DNA of 64,000 bases from CAWATZ01 sp963784995 (GTDB lineage: Bacteria > Planctomycetota > Planctomycetia > Gemmatales > Gemmataceae). Each line of letters starts with the position of its first letter. The first letter of the stretch is position 1. The notes beneath the pieces are model-generated. The model was given only the letters and a program-made list of their open reading frames with translations. It searched no databases and had not been told where the DNA came from. This document shows, in pieces, positions 18,074 to 27,547 of this stretch. The position numbers and the translations under genes are program-made. Location of the stretch: NCBI GenBank assembly GCA_963784995.1, contig CAWATZ010000006.1, positions 372,001-436,000 on the forward strand, written 5' to 3'.

Positions 18074-20132
18074 TTACACGCCTCGGCGAGTCATTCCGGC
18101 GATCGAATGAGCGCGGACGAGGTACGATGAAGATGGGAGGCAGGACCTGTCGGCTGGCTCAGGAAAATCGTCCGGGCTGATCAGGCCGGTGTCGAAGACC
18201 AGCTGCCATTCGCCGGGCCGGCCTTCCTGGATCTCGAACGTGACGTCCCTGTCGGACGCATTGATCATCACGTAAAGGTCGGTGTCCTGTTGCGAGGCCC
18301 CGCACAGGTAAAAGGCCAGCGTGCGGGAATCGGGCCCCATGTCCACCGTGGGGCCCGTGCCATACCAGCGAACGTCCTCACGCCAGAAGCGGCTCCGGCC
18401 CAGGGAAGGGTGGGCCTTGCGGAAAGCGATCATGCCGCGGAAGAACCGAAACACGTCCTGGTGGACGCGGAGCCGGTCCCAGTCGAGCCAGCTGGTCGTG
18501 TTGTCCTGGTTGTAGGGGTTGTTGTTGCCGCCCTGGGTCTGCAAGAACTCGTCGCCCGCACGGAGCATGGGCGTCCCGTTGGCCAGCAGCAGCAAGCAGC
18601 AGAAGTTCTTCGCCTGTCGCTTCCGCAGCTCCAGAACACGCGCCGGGATCCCCTCGTCCCCTTCCCAGCCGCAGTTCCAGCTGTAGTTCTCCTCCGGGCC
18701 GTCCGTGTTGTTGTGGCCGTTGGCCTCAGTTGCGCTTCCGGTCGTACGAGACGAGGTCGTACAGGGTGAAGCCGTCGTGGCTGGTGACGTAGTTGACGCT
18801 CTGGAACGGGTGAAAGGCGTGCGTCCGGTCGTCCGGGAACAGGTCATCGCTGCCGTAGAGCCGCTGCATGAGGGCCGGCACCAGGCCGGGGTCGCCGCGC
18901 ACGAAGCGGCGCACGTCGTCCCGGAAGCGGCCGTTCCACTGCAGGCACAACTTGGAGGGGAAGGACCGTCCCAGCTGATACGCCCCCGCGGCATCCCAGG
19001 GCTCCGCGATGACGCGGAAATCCAGGGGACCCGGCGGAACAACGTCGATCGGGTCCTCCCAGTTGAGGGAACCGTCGTCGTTCCGCGCCAGGACAGAGGC
19101 GAGGTCGAACCGGAAACCGTCCACGTGCATTTCCTCGGAACCAGTAACGCGCGCTGTCCACCGATCAGCTTGCGGACGGCGGGCTTGGAGCAGCGCAGCG
19201 AATTGCCGGTCCCGGAGAAGTCCGCGTAGGGCTGTCCGGCGTTGCCGGACATCAGGTAATAGGTGCTATTGTCGATTCCCTTGAAGCTGTAAATCGGCCC
19301 GCGCTGGTCGCCTTCGGCCGTGTGGTTGTAGACCACGTCGAGGATGACCTCGATGTCCGCGGCGTGCAGCGCCTTGACCATGGCGCGGAACTCGTTGTGC
19401 TGGTCGCACTCTTCGGGCCGGCTGCCGTAGCCGTGGTGGGGGGCGAAGAAGTTCAGGGGCATGTAACCCCAGCAGCTCCCCTCCTGCGGGTCGAACTGGA
19501 AGACGGGCATCAGCTCCACCGCGGTCACGCCCAGGTCTTTCAGGTAGGGAATCTTCTCCATCACCCCCGCGTAGGTGCCGCGCCGGTCCGGACTCACGCC
19601 GGAGTTCGGGTTGTTCGTGAACCCGCGAACGTGCAGCTCGTAGATGATCGCGTCCGACTGATGCCGGGGTCGTCGGTCGTCGCCCCAGTCGAACGGCTCG
19701 CCGGCGCCGGCGAGCAGCCCCAGGGGGGCCTTGCCGGCGTTGGAACCGGGACGCGACGCCGCCGCCCGGTCGAAGGCCGGGGGGAAGAAGACGGACTTGG
19801 CGTAGGGGTCGAGCAGGACCTTGTCCGGGTCAAAGCAGTGCCACTCCAGGCCGCCCTGCGGCTCGGGGCCGGCCACCGAATAGGCGTAGTAGCGCGCGCC
19901 GCGGAGCAGGGCCTGGGGGACCCGGCAGTGCCAGATCCTTCCGGATTTGTTGCGGAGGTAATCGAAGCGGTAGCGTGAAAACGGGATTGACCAGGTCCGT
20001 TTCGGCGTAGAGCAGCAGCGTAACGCTCTCCGCGTCCTTGGAGTAGAGAGCGAAGTTCCACGCCGAGTCTTTCTCGACCCAGCTCGCGCCCAGCGGAAAC
20101 GGCATTCCTTCCGTCGCGGTCCAGTCTTGCAT
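18074..20132 (-). CDS. glgX: Glycogen debranching enzyme GlgX, three frame changes
   Basis: Hydrolyses alpha-1,6 branches in limit dextrins (GH13). ATG 20132 is preceded by GAAAGGAA and the sequence begins MPFPLGASW after ten residues, the CBM48 domain. The GH13 regions are visible: LDVVYNHTAEGD; DGFRFDLASVLARND with the catalytic Asp; VIAEPWDA with the acid Glu; NYVTSHDGFTLYD. Frame changes near 19975, 19160 and 18735 join these into one product of about 685 residues, close to the family size. The segment reading MHVDGFRF to SYDRKRN lies one frame away from the rest. It follows the double UspA gene by 11 bases. Confidence 0.85.
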
Positions 20133-20143
20133 CAGAGTTCCTT

Positions 20144-21022
20144 TCAGGTCGGGCGGTAAACGAGGACCGGCGACTCGGCAGCCCGGACGAGCTGATCGGC
20201 CACACTTCCCAACAACAGTCGTTTCAGGCCGCCCTGGCCGTGCGTGGCCAGGGCGATCAGGTTGCTCGCTTGCGCCCGGGCCTCCTCCATGATGGCCTCG
20301 GCTGCGTGATGGGCGACGACGACCCGGGTCTGGAGTTGCAACCCCTGTTCGCGCAGCCTCCTGGCGACGCCCTCCAGGTATGCCTGCGCCTCCGCCGTTG
20401 TTGCTGTCTCGCCCAAAGCGCGGTTGAAAGGGGAGGACCAGGAATCGACGATCCGCAGGAGGACGGAGTGCCCCTCCATCAATCGGGCCAGGTCCAGGGC
20501 CGGGCCCAACACTTGCTCGGCAAGCGTCGAGCCGTCGAGGGGGATCAGGATGTTGCCCAGGATGGGCTCCAAGAAGACCCCGAGCCCCGTCTTTCCTGGG
20601 CGCGCCAGCAGGACGGGTACGTGAGCCCGGCGGATCAGTTCGTCCGCCACGCTGCCGATCGCGATGCGACTCAGGGCACTGCAGGGGTGCGTGGTCGTCA
20701 CGATCAGATCGGCCCCGATGGTACGCACCCGCTCCAGGATTCGATCCGCCACCCCTTCGGGAGGCAGTGCCTGGCCGGGAAGCACGTTCACGGTGACCGA
20801 GACCGGCGACACGGAGGCCGCCCATTTGGCGGTGGTGTCCAAATAGGACTGCTCTTGCTGCCCCCGTTCGGTATCGAGTTGGGGAATTTCAAAGCCATAC
20901 GAGACATGAACCTCCACCAGCTCCAGACGGGCCCTGGCTCGCCGTGCGATGCTGAGCGCCAAAGGCAATGCCTGTTCGGCAAATGAGGATCGATCCAGGG
21001 GAACCAAGATTGAAGTGTACAT
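20144..21022 (-). CDS. Universal stress protein with two UspA domains
   Basis: Tandem UspA protein, 292 residues from ATG 21022 (GGAGGCG just upstream). Domain 1 spans about 1-145 and keeps a variant of the nucleotide loop, VTTTHPCSALSRIAIGSVADELI; domain 2 spans about 155-292 and has ALATHGQGGLKRLLLGSVAD with VLVYRP. Both halves keep the G-x2-G pattern only in domain 2, so ATP binding is more likely there. It lies between the trypsin-like gene and glgX in an energy-stress gene cluster, where double UspA proteins are common. Confidence 0.92.
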   Translation of the reverse strand: MYTSILVPLDRSSFAEQALPLALSIARRARARLELVEVHVSYGFEIPQLDTERGQQEQSYLDTTAKWAASVSPVSVTVNVLPGQALPPEGVADRILERVRTIGADLIVTTTHPCSALSRIAIGSVADELIRRAHVPVLLARPGKTGLGVFLEPILGNILIPLDGSTLAEQVLGPALDLARLMEGHSVLLRIVDSWSSPFNRALGETATTAEAQAYLEGVARRLREQGLQLQTRVVVAHHAAEAIMEEARAQASNLIALATHGQGGLKRLLLGSVADQLVRAAESPVLVYRPT

Positions 21023-21107
21023 CTCGCCTCCTCCCAACCGGCTGTTGCGGAGAATGTTGTGGTCTCCAGGCCAATCCTGCCGGCGCGGTGTGCGGGACAG
21101 ACGCGGC

Positions 21108-22232
21108 CTAGGCCCAGTTGACACGACATTTCTCCAGCAGGGGATCGCCGTGGAGCATCCAGAGAGGAACCGCCGTGCCATTCTCCAGGTAGCGGCCAGA
21201 CACGTGCAGGCCCAGCACCTGGTGGGTTTCCAGGTCAACAAGGCAGCCACCTCCCGAGTGGCCGAGTGGAGCGCAATCATGCCGGAGCAGGTAAATGTCG
21301 CGGACGGGTTCGATCCCACACAGCTTCCCGAGGTGGACGCGCTTGACGTTGTACAGGCTGCAAAACACGTGGACGATGGTGTCCGGTTCGCCACGGCGGG
21401 CATCGGCGCGGGGTAACTGACCAGGTAGACCGTCCGGCCTTCCGTTGGCGACGCGGGTTCCCGGGACAGCGCCAGCGGCGTCGGGGATTCTCCGGGTTGT
21501 TGGGGTGGTTCGACCTCCAGAAGTGCGAGGTCGTACCGGTCATGCACTCCGAGCACCCCCCGGACTCGATAGGCGGCAGCAGTTGGTCGGGGATATTCCA
21601 CCTGGTAGTCCATCCAGGCGCTGAGGCCCGGCCTGTACTGCCAGGCTCCCGTATCCTGGCGTTCCGCGAACATCTGGGCCACCGAGCGCGTGGTGATCAC
21701 GCAAGTGTCGCCAACGAGGAAGCCGGTCCCGGCCCAGTCATAATCCGAGTGTCCGCCGACCTCGATGCGGCCAACTCCGCGCTGGGTCAGCTCGATGTTC
21801 TGACGCTGGGTTTCCACGTTCTTCCAGGGCGCCCGAGCCTCGTCCAGCCGTCCCTCGCGCAGAGACAGGGCCGGACGCCCGTAGTAGAGGAGAACACACT
21901 CCAGGGCGAACAGATCTTCAGGGGTCAGCTCTGGGAGCGCAGGGGCGGTCAAGAGTTTTTCCAGGACAGTCACCCCGGCGGCCACGATGTGCATACGCGC
22001 TTTGCGCAGCGCCCCGTTGATCGCCGATTCGACGACGCCCGGCGATGCCACGCCGGCCCCGGGGACCGACCTCGCTCCTTCGGCGAACCGTAGGAGCGCC
22101 CGACATGGGAGGGAGTGCTGCTTCCCAACGGGGGGGACGATGCCAGTCGTCCTGAGCCTGCTGTAAGACCTCATCGAGATGAGGACCGATGAGTTCGAGG
22201 GCCCGCTGCACGATCATCTGTTTGTGGTCCAC
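21108..22232 (-). CDS. Trypsin-like serine protease domain, catalytic His missing
   Basis: GTG 22232 with AGGTGA upstream starts MDHKQMIVQRALELIGPH. After an N-terminal helical region of about 110 residues comes a trypsin-like domain: AGTGFLVGDTCVITTRSVAQMF, DRYDLALLEVE (Asp), and APLGHSGGGCLVD (Ser). Where the family has TNRHVAE, this protein has TTRSVAQ, so the catalytic His is Ser and activity is doubtful. Frame changes occur at about 22090-22136, near a C7 run, and near 21395 (ANR to DTIVHVF). The corrected length is 374 residues. It is encoded between an MgtA remnant and a double UspA gene. Confidence 0.7.
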
Positions 22233-22240
22233 GTGTCACC

Positions 22241-22799
22241 TCAGTCTTTCACAAGCCGGCCCATCAATCTTCGCTTGACGACTTCGACGATGAGCAAGTA
22301 GCTGGCCATGACACCGAAAAGGAAGAAGAAATACCCGGCAGGCATCGGCGTGAAGCCGAGCGTGCCCGCCAATGGACTGAACGGTAGCGCGGTGCCCAGC
22401 AGGACGACGAGCAGGACGGTTACCGTCAAGGGAACGCTTGGCCGGCTGCGCAACGGGTTGCCGGCCGTCCGGATCACGAAGAGGACGAGCGTCTGCGTGG
22501 CCAGCGACTCGACGAACCAGCCGGTATGGAACTCCGCTTCGGACGCCCGGAAGATCGTCCTCGCCGAGGGACGCCGACACGGCGCTGGCGATCAGAAGGA
22601 TGAGAACCAACGGGTTGACGAACAGCTGAACGAGTTGCAGGACAGCTCCCGCGCAATGCGCCGAGGCCGGCTCGTTGGGGCCCACGTCCTTCAATCGACG
22701 AATGGCCTCCTCCGTGGAGAGGCCACGCTCGGAAGACTGGAGCTTCGCCAACAAAGCCGGTGTGCCAGGTGGAATCGGGCGTGGCTGGTCCATTGTCAC
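22241..22799 (-). pseudogene. Mg2+-type P-type ATPase remnant, internally deleted
   Basis: The first ~80 residues match a cation P-type ATPase N-terminus (RGLSTEEAIRRLKDVGPNEPA, then VNPLVLILLIASAVSASLGE). They run straight into its C-terminus, one frame over: IFRASEAEFHTGWFVES, then LPFSPLAGTLGFTPMPAGYF, which resembles MgtA. Roughly 700 residues, including the DKTG phosphorylation site and all nucleotide-binding parts, are absent. The join is near 22550. GTG/ATG starts at 22799/22793 overlap the stop of the upstream gene, so it is still coupled to the operon. It cannot be a transporter as it stands. Confidence 0.8.
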
Positions 22800-24175
22800 C
22801 CTCGTTTTTCCCTGGCGTCCAGCAAGTGCTTGTCACGGCCGCCCGAAAGTTCCGTGTTCCGGGCATGCACCAGCAGGAGGCCGACGGCGCAGGAGGCCAG
22901 GCGCGTGCGGACGTTGTCGGAGCGGCTGGTCAGGACGATCGGCACTCGAGCACCGAGGACGATAGCCGCGGCGTCCGCGTTGGCCATGAAGGTGAGTTGC
23001 TTGGCCAGCATGTTGCCGGCCTCCAGGTCGGGCGCCACGAGGACGTCAGCGTCGCCGGCCACCTCAGACCGGATGTGTTTCGCCTCAGCGGCCGTCTTGC
23101 TGATCGCGTTGTCCATTGCCAGCGGCCCGTCGAGCAGCCCGCCGCGGATCTGTCCGCGGTCTGCCATCTTGCAGAGCGCGGCGGCATCCACCGTGGCGGT
23201 GATCTTCGGGTTGACCGTCTCGACCGCCGAGAGGATCGCGACCTTGGGGAGCGCGACCCCGAGGGCGTGAGCCAGATCGATCGCATTCTGGCAGATTGAG
23301 ACCTTGTCTTCCAGGGTTGGATAGATGTTGATGGCGCAATCGGTAAGGATCAGGGGCTTGTGGTAGCTCGGGACGTCCAGCAGGTAAGCCTGGCTGAGCC
23401 GCCGCTCCCTGCGCAAGCCGGTCTGAGGCTGAACCACCTCGTGCATCAGCACGTCGGTGTGCAGCGCCCCCTTGATCAGCATCTCGGCCTCGCCTTTTCG
23501 GACCAGCTCGACCGCCCGGGCAGCGGCCTCGCGATCGTCGGCGGCCGGAACAAGATGGAAACGGCTGATGTCGAAGTTGTGCAAGGCCGCCGCCTCGGCA
23601 ATCCGGTCCGCTGGCCCGACCAGCACCGGCTCGATGAGGCCCGCCGCGGCAGCCTCGACGGTGGCCGCCAACGACGTCTCATCGCACGGGTAGGCCACGG
23701 CCGCGCGGGCCGGCGACAGCCCACGACAGCGTTCCAAGATCGCCTCGTACTTGTTGTGCGCCTGGATCGCCACCTCCGGGGGCTCCAGGCAGGGCACGCG
23801 TACGTGCTCGGTCGGCGCGCGAACCACCGCGACGCCGGCGGCCACAGCCTCGCCGTGCTGGTTGACGCACCGACAATCGAACTCCACGGAGCGGCCGTCT
23901 GCCCGCTTTGCGCGGACCGTGACAGTTGCCGTCACCGTGTCACCGACCCTCACAGGGCCCAGGAACCGCAGATCCTGGGACTCGCAGACCGTGCCCGGCC
24001 CGGGGAGCTTCTTCCCGAGCACGCCTGAGATCAGGGCAGCGCTCCAGAGGTTGACATCGCCCGAAACCGCCGCGAACAGGCGGAGGTCCTGGCTGGTCAG
24101 GGTCCGCACCGCGCTTGCAGAGTCGCCCAGGTGGATCTCGTCGAAAGTGCGGTTGACAAGTTCCTTATCGCTCAT
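22796..24175 (-). CDS. MaoC-like hydratase / phosphate acetyl(butyryl)transferase fusion
   Basis: ATG 24175 with GGAAGG upstream; 459 residues. Residues ~10-130 are a MaoC-type (R)-enoyl-CoA hydratase domain and ~150-455 a phosphotransacetylase/phosphotransbutyrylase domain with VAYPCDETSLAATVEAAAAG, GAEMLIKGALHTDVL-like, TDCAINIYPTLEDK and the C-terminal ADVLVAPDLEAGNMLAKQL. The second domain interconverts acyl-CoA and acyl phosphate. The hydratase domain runs FAAVSGDVNLWSAALISGV: the family sequence between SGDxN and the following helix, including the active-site His, is lost (about 19 residues, in frame), so that domain is probably inactive. Neighbours suggest fermentation or redox balancing. 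Confidence 0.88.
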   Translation of the reverse strand: MSDKELVNRTFDEIHLGDSASAVRTLTSQDLRLFAAVSGDVNLWSAALISGVLGKKLPGPGTVCESQDLRFLGPVRVGDTVTATVTVRAKRADGRSVEFDCRCVNQHGEAVAAGVAVVRAPTEHVRVPCLEPPEVAIQAHNKYEAILERCRGLSPARAAVAYPCDETSLAATVEAAAAGLIEPVLVGPADRIAEAAALHNFDISRFHLVPAADDREAAARAVELVRKGEAEMLIKGALHTDVLMHEVVQPQTGLRRERRLSQAYLLDVPSYHKPLILTDCAINIYPTLEDKVSICQNAIDLAHALGVALPKVAILSAVETVNPKITATVDAAALCKMADRGQIRGGLLDGPLAMDNAISKTAAEAKHIRSEVAGDADVLVAPDLEAGNMLAKQLTFMANADAAAIVLGARVPIVLTSRSDNVRTRLASCAVGLLLVHARNTELSGGRDKHLLDAREKRG

Positions 24176-24195
24176 TGTGTCACCTTCCCGACGAT

Positions 24196-24902
24196 TCATG
24201 GTTCCCTCCTCCGGGCAGCGATCAGGGCGGTGAGTCGGGAGCGGTCATGATCCAGTTCCCCGACGGTGTCCCCCTGGTGGAAGAGAGCGCCGGTCGGACA
24301 GGCCATCACACACTTGCCACAGGACGTGCAGGTGGACGACTGGCCCCAGGGTCGGTTCAGGTCGGTAATGACACGCGCCAGCGCCCCTCGGCCGGCGACG
24401 TCCCAGGTCTGTGCGCCCTCGATCTCGTCGCAGGCCCGCACGCAGCGCGTACAGAGGACGCAACGATTGTGGTCTACCCCAAATCTTGCGTGGCTGACGT
24501 CCACCTTGCAATCCGGGTACTGGTAATCGAGGTCCACGTGGTCCATCCCGGCGGCGATTGCCAGGTCCTGAAGCTCACAGTTGCCGTTGGCGACGCAGAC
24601 CGAGCAAACGTGGTTGCGCTCGGCGAAGAGAAGCTCGAGGATCGTGCGCCGGTAGTGGCGGAGCCGCTCCGTGTCGGTCCGGATCACCATGTCCTCGACA
24701 ACTTTTTTCACGCAGGCCGGCTGGAGCCGGCCCTTCTCGTCGGTTTCGACGAGGCAGAGCCGGCAGGCGGCGACGTCGCTGAGCCCGTCGAAATGACAGA
24801 GCGTCGGGATCGAAATGCCTGCGTCACGCGCGGCTTCGAGGATGGTTTCGTTCTCGCCGCGCTGACCAGTTTGCCGTCAATCGTGAGAGTCCTTACTGCC
24901 AT
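24196..24902 (-). CDS. HoxU-like [Fe-S] subunit of NADH diaphorase, frameshifted
   Basis: Electron-transfer subunit: an N-terminal plant-type ferredoxin domain, then a CxxC...C (HVCSVCVANGNC) N3-type cluster site and two [4Fe-4S] motifs (CVLCTRCVRAC, CTSCGKCVMACPTGA), as in HoxU or the start of NuoG. ATG 24902 with GAGGTGAC upstream. The frame breaks near 24870 (VSA to RENETIL); one extra base restores a 235-residue protein, the HoxU size. It follows the HoxF-like gene by 88 bases, which contain a 36-bp hairpin. Confidence 0.87.
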
Positions 24903-24930
24903 GATCGTCACCTCGCTGGGGGCCAGGTAT

Positions 24931-25022
24931 GTCCGAGCCGCGCACGCAGCGCAGCGGAGTAAGCGGCCCTGCGGACGCCCCGACAACCGCTTACTCCGCT
25001 GCGCTGCGTGCGCGGCTCGGAC
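24931..25022. repeat. Perfect 36-bp hairpin repeat between hoxF- and hoxU-like genes
   Basis: Arms 24931-24966 and 24987-25022 are perfect complements around a 20-base loop. One arm is also at 1-36. The HoxF-like stop codon lies inside the right arm, giving the protein the tail RARSAAE, the same tail as the RND permease. Lack of a T-run on the minus strand argues against a simple terminator. Confidence 0.85.
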
Positions 25023-26631
25023 CTTCTAACCCATCCTTGATGAGAGCCAGGTATTCGTTTCGGAAGTAGCGCAGCGTGCTCAGAACGGGGTTTGGCGCCG
25101 CCTGGCCCAGACCACAAAGGCTCGTGTGCTTGACCACGTCACAAAGGGACTCCAGCCGCTCCAGGTCACGGCGTGACCCGTTCCCCGCGCTGATCCGCGC
25201 CAGGAGCTGATCCATTTGCACGGTGCCCGCGCGGCAGGGAACGCACTTGCCGCACGATTCGTCCCGGCAGAACCCCATGAAGAACTTCGCCATGCCAACC
25301 ATGCTGGTGTTCTGGTCCATGACGATCATGCCGCCGGATCCCATGATGGAACCCAGCGCCTTGAGCGACTCATAGTCCACGGGGGTATCAAGGTGATCGG
25401 CCGGGATACACCCGCCCGAAGGCCCACCCGTCTGGACCGCCTTGACCGTGCCGCCCGGGGCCCCGCCGCCGATCCCCTCGACGATGGCACGAATGGTCGT
25501 GCCCATGGGCACCTCGACCAGCCCGGTGTGGCGCACGTTGCCGGTGAGGGCGAAGACTTTCGTCCCCTTGCACCCCGCCGTGCCGACGCTGGCAAACCAC
25601 TCCGGACCGTGGCGGACGATGGCCGGCACGTTGGCCAACGTCTCCACATTGTTGATCAGCGTGGGATGGCCCCAGAGGCCCACCTCCGCCGGGTAAGGGG
25701 GGCGTGGGTGGGGCGTGCCGCGTCGGCCTTCGATCGAGGCGATCAGCGCCGTCTCCTCGCCACAGACAAAGGCCCCGGCGCCGATGCGGAGGTCAATCCG
25801 GAAGTTAAACCGCGAGTTGAAGATCTGACTCCCCAGCAGCCCCAGCTTGCGGGCCTGCCCGATCGCGATGTCCAGCCGCTGAATGGCCAGCGGGTACTCG
25901 CCGCGGACGTAGATATAACCCTGGTCCGCACCGACGGCGTAGCCGGCGATCGCCATCCCCTCCAGGACACGATGCGGGTCGCTCGCCAGGATGGTGCGGT
26001 CCATGAAGGCGCCCGGGTCGCCCTCGTCGGCGTTGCAGACGACGATCTTCGGTCCGGGGGGCATTTTGGCGACGGTCGCCCATTTCACGCCCGTCGGATA
26101 GCCCGCACCGCCGCGGCCGCGCAGGCCGCTCTGGGTGATCGCACGGACGATGTCCGGGGGAGCCATCTCGTGCAGGGCGTGGTACAGGGCCTGGTAGCCG
26201 CCGGCGGCGACGTACGTCTCGATCCGCTCCGGCTCGACGGTCCCGCAGCCCTCCAGGACGCGGAGATGTTGCCTGGTGAAGAACGGGCTCTGCAGGTCTC
26301 CCCGCCGGGCCGGAACGCACGGCTGCGCAGGCGTGCCCCCGTCCAGTGCCTGGATGATCGACCGGCCCTGGCCGGCCGCCACGTGCTCGTAGAGCACGCC
26401 CTGGGGATCGACCCGGACCAGGGGGCCGGCCCCGCAAAGGCGCATGCAGCCCACCGTGCAGACCTCGGCGCGATCTCCGAGCCCGGCCTCGGTCACCGCC
26501 GACGCCAGCTCTTGCCGGACAACGTCGGCGCCGGCGGAGAGGCAGCCGGTGGTCGTGCAGACGCGGATCTGCACCGGCCGGCGCCGCGCCGCCTCCCTTT
26601 CCCCGATCTGCTGAAGGTCATGCAGCTCCAT
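24991..26631 (-). CDS. HoxF/NuoF-like NADH-binding diaphorase subunit
   Basis: NADH:acceptor oxidoreductase flavoprotein, 546 residues. The N-terminal thioredoxin-like [2Fe-2S] domain has VCTTTGCLSAG and VCTVGCMRLCGAGP. The FMN/NADH part shows GLRGRGGAGYPTGVKW and GAGAFVCGEETALIASIEGRRG, and the [4Fe-4S] site ESCGKCVPCRAG with the fourth Cys in TSLCGLG. The domain order is that of HoxF, not plain NuoF. It overlaps the end of the HoxE-like gene by 14 bases. The last seven residues come from the palindromic repeat at 24987-25022. Confidence 0.92.
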   Translation of the reverse strand: MELHDLQQIGEREAARRRPVQIRVCTTTGCLSAGADVVRQELASAVTEAGLGDRAEVCTVGCMRLCGAGPLVRVDPQGVLYEHVAAGQGRSIIQALDGGTPAQPCVPARRGDLQSPFFTRQHLRVLEGCGTVEPERIETYVAAGGYQALYHALHEMAPPDIVRAITQSGLRGRGGAGYPTGVKWATVAKMPPGPKIVVCNADEGDPGAFMDRTILASDPHRVLEGMAIAGYAVGADQGYIYVRGEYPLAIQRLDIAIGQARKLGLLGSQIFNSRFNFRIDLRIGAGAFVCGEETALIASIEGRRGTPHPRPPYPAEVGLWGHPTLINNVETLANVPAIVRHGPEWFASVGTAGCKGTKVFALTGNVRHTGLVEVPMGTTIRAIVEGIGGGAPGGTVKAVQTGGPSGGCIPADHLDTPVDYESLKALGSIMGSGGMIVMDQNTSMVGMAKFFMGFCRDESCGKCVPCRAGTVQMDQLLARISAGNGSRRDLERLESLCDVVKHTSLCGLGQAAPNPVLSTLRYFRNEYLALIKDGLEGPSRARSAAE

Positions 26632-27139
26632 GGCTCACCCAGCCTTTCACGCGCTCGACGACTGTCTCGGCCGTCTGATTCCCACAGACCTTGCCGTCGA
26701 AGATCACAACCGGCGCCAGGCCGCAGGCGCCGACGCACCGCGCCGTGTCCAGGGAGAGCGCGCCGCCGGGCAGGATCTGGCCGGGGTGGATCCCTGTCGT
26801 TTGTTCGACGGCGGACAGGAGGTTGGCTCCGCCCTTGACGAAGCAGGCGGTCCCCAGACAAACCGTACACTGGTGCTCGCCTTTCGGGTTGAATCGGAAC
26901 AGGTGGTAGAAGGAGGCGACGCCGTAGACTCGGCTCGGGGACACGTTCAAGCCGTGGGCGACGTAGAGGAGGATGTCGTCATCCAGGTGGCCGAAGATGT
27001 CCTGCGCCGTGTGCAGCACCTCGATCAGCGCGTCGGGCCGGTGATGGTGGCGCTTCATCGCCGTATCGATCATCTTGAATCGCTCGTCGCCGCTCGGATG
27101 TGCGTCGGCTGCTGCCGGCCTCCCTATCGTCTCGATCAT
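26618..27139 (-). CDS. HoxE/NuoE-like [2Fe-2S] subunit
   Basis: Thioredoxin-like [2Fe-2S] subunit of the diaphorase, 173 residues from ATG 27139. The four ligands are CLGTAC and CVGACGLAP, in the order of NuoE/HoxE. The N-terminus has the helical bundle with LIEVLHTAQDIFGHLDDD. The start codon overlaps the stop codon of a pfkB remnant (ATGA). No hydrogenase subunits (HoxH/HoxY) are in the window, so the diaphorase may serve another partner such as ferredoxin. Confidence 0.92.
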   Translation of the reverse strand: MIETIGRPAAADAHPSGDERFKMIDTAMKRHHHRPDALIEVLHTAQDIFGHLDDDILLYVAHGLNVSPSRVYGVASFYHLFRFNPKGEHQCTVCLGTACFVKGGANLLSAVEQTTGIHPGQILPGGALSLDTARCVGACGLAPVVIFDGKVCGNQTAETVVERVKGWVSHGAA

Positions 27140-27450
27140 CGGCGATTCACTCCTTCTTGGCAAGCGCGAGGTTCACTCGATGACCAGCTGCTCATGCAGT
27201 CGCTGGCGTGATGGTTCACTCCTTCCTGATCGAGCAGTTCCCGAAGGGCCTGGCCCGTCGCGCCGCCTGCCGGGTAGTAGGCAACGGCCTCGCCGCCAAG
27301 GTTGTGAATGGCCCGACCAACGTTGATGCCTCCCCCGCCGGGCTCGTAGCGAGGCGGCTTGCACCGCAGCTTGTGGTTCGTCACGACCCGATCCACCGAT
27401 GCGCTCAGGTCGATGGCCGGATTCATGGTAAGCGTAACGATCGGTTGCAT
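27136..27450 (-). pseudogene. PfkB-family sugar kinase, N-terminal remnant
   Basis: About the first 80 of ~310 residues of a PfkB/1-phosphofructokinase-type kinase: MQPIVTLTMNPAIDLSASVD and the binding segment PGGGGINVGRAIHNLGG. After QEGVNH the sequence is unrelated for about 25 codons to a stop overlapping the hoxE-like ATG. AAGGAGTGAA occurs at both ends of that tail, so deletion between short direct repeats is likely. The ATP site and the catalytic GAGD motif are gone. Confidence 0.78.
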
Positions 27451-27489
27451 CGCAGCCGCTCCATAGCTGACCGGACTGGGCGCGGCCCG

Positions 27490-27539
27490 AGCGCCGTCTG
27501 GACGGCTCTCCAGAGCCGTCTGGACGGCTCTGGAGAGCC
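27490..27539. repeat. Hairpin repeat downstream of ppsA
   Basis: GGCTCTCCAGAGCC at 27504-27517 pairs perfectly with 27526-27539, with further self-complementary sequence just before it. It lies directly after the PEP synthase stop on the minus strand and could end or attenuate transcription before the pfkB remnant, though no T-run follows. Confidence 0.6.
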
Positions 27540-27547
27540 ATCCTACG

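Noticed and set aside
24931..25022. Rho-independent terminator after the HoxF-like gene
   Set aside because: The stem is strong but no T-run follows on the minus strand and the same arm occurs elsewhere as a repeat; the downstream gene is part of the same complex.
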